This document shows positions 61,926-64,000 of a DNA stretch of 64,000 nucleotides, in pieces (position 1 is the first letter of the stretch; each line of letters starts with the position of its first letter). The notes below the pieces were generated by a model, which did no database searches, was not told where the DNA came from, and worked only from the letters and a program-made list of their open reading frames with translations. The stretch lies in the NCBI GenBank assembly GCA_014898415.1, contig RCTD01000009.1, forward strand, positions 1,612,001-1,676,000, in the 5' to 3' direction. The stretch comes from Stromatinia cepivora (Eukaryota > Ascomycota > Leotiomycetes > Helotiales > Sclerotiniaceae). The translations under genes were made by a program, and so were the position numbers.

Positions 61926-64000
<2,075 letters not shown>

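Overview
The window looks like a filamentous ascomycete chromosome, most likely Leotiomycetes/Helotiales and Sclerotiniaceae-like. That placement is inference. It rests on short GT-AG introns with CTAAC-type branch sites, moderate-GC genes, and very AT-rich isochores made of transposons whose coding regions carry the C-to-T/G-to-A decay expected of repeat-induced point mutation (RIP).

Layout. (1) 65-8736: a TA-flanked terminal-inverted-repeat element, then a pogo/Fot1-type DNA transposon split by a complete Ty3/gypsy chromovirus (661-7705, TSD TATAG). (2) 8998-15990: a gene graveyard holding helicase fragments on both strands, an 18-bp minisatellite and short exons of unknown genes. (3) 16269-17804: a hAT-like element (8-bp TSD) holding a solo LTR. 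(4) 18091-22234: one apparently intact gene of unknown function and one decayed gene. (5) 22235-26709: sparse DNA with a hAT MITE that holds another solo LTR. (6) 26711-28549: an unsplit second copy of the pogo/Fot1-type element. (7) 28823-30248: a spliced gene of unknown function, stranded between transposons. (8) 31096-45740: a second nest, in which a different pogo lineage is split by a large Ty1/copia element (32479-40764, TSD CATAA); this is followed by a 5'-truncated second gypsy copy carrying a 72-bp LTR-like insertion, and by a solo LTR. (9) 46654-64000: ordinary gene-rich DNA with a POT/PTR2 peptide transporter, an NmrA/EasG-like oxidoreductase, a flavin-dependent oxidoreductase with a C-terminal extension, a MYND/Mss51-like protein, a SET-domain protein, a secreted M20 peptidase, a two-HKD phospholipase-D-like protein and the 3' two-thirds of MCM6.

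The genes at the right end do not form an obvious single pathway. The transporter, the NmrA-like gene and the FAD gene are neighbours at the edge of the AT-rich block, but I see no polyketide, peptide or terpene synthase. Three of these genes (FAD, MYND, SET) each need a single-base frameshift to read through, which points either to real decay at the isochore edge or to consensus errors.

The strongest unusual signal is in the two complete LTR retrotransposons. In each, the outer half of each LTR keeps its G/C bases and the inner half is RIP-mutated, giving mirror-image mutation gradients about 150 bases deep at the element edges. No CRISPR, rRNA or convincing tRNA was found.
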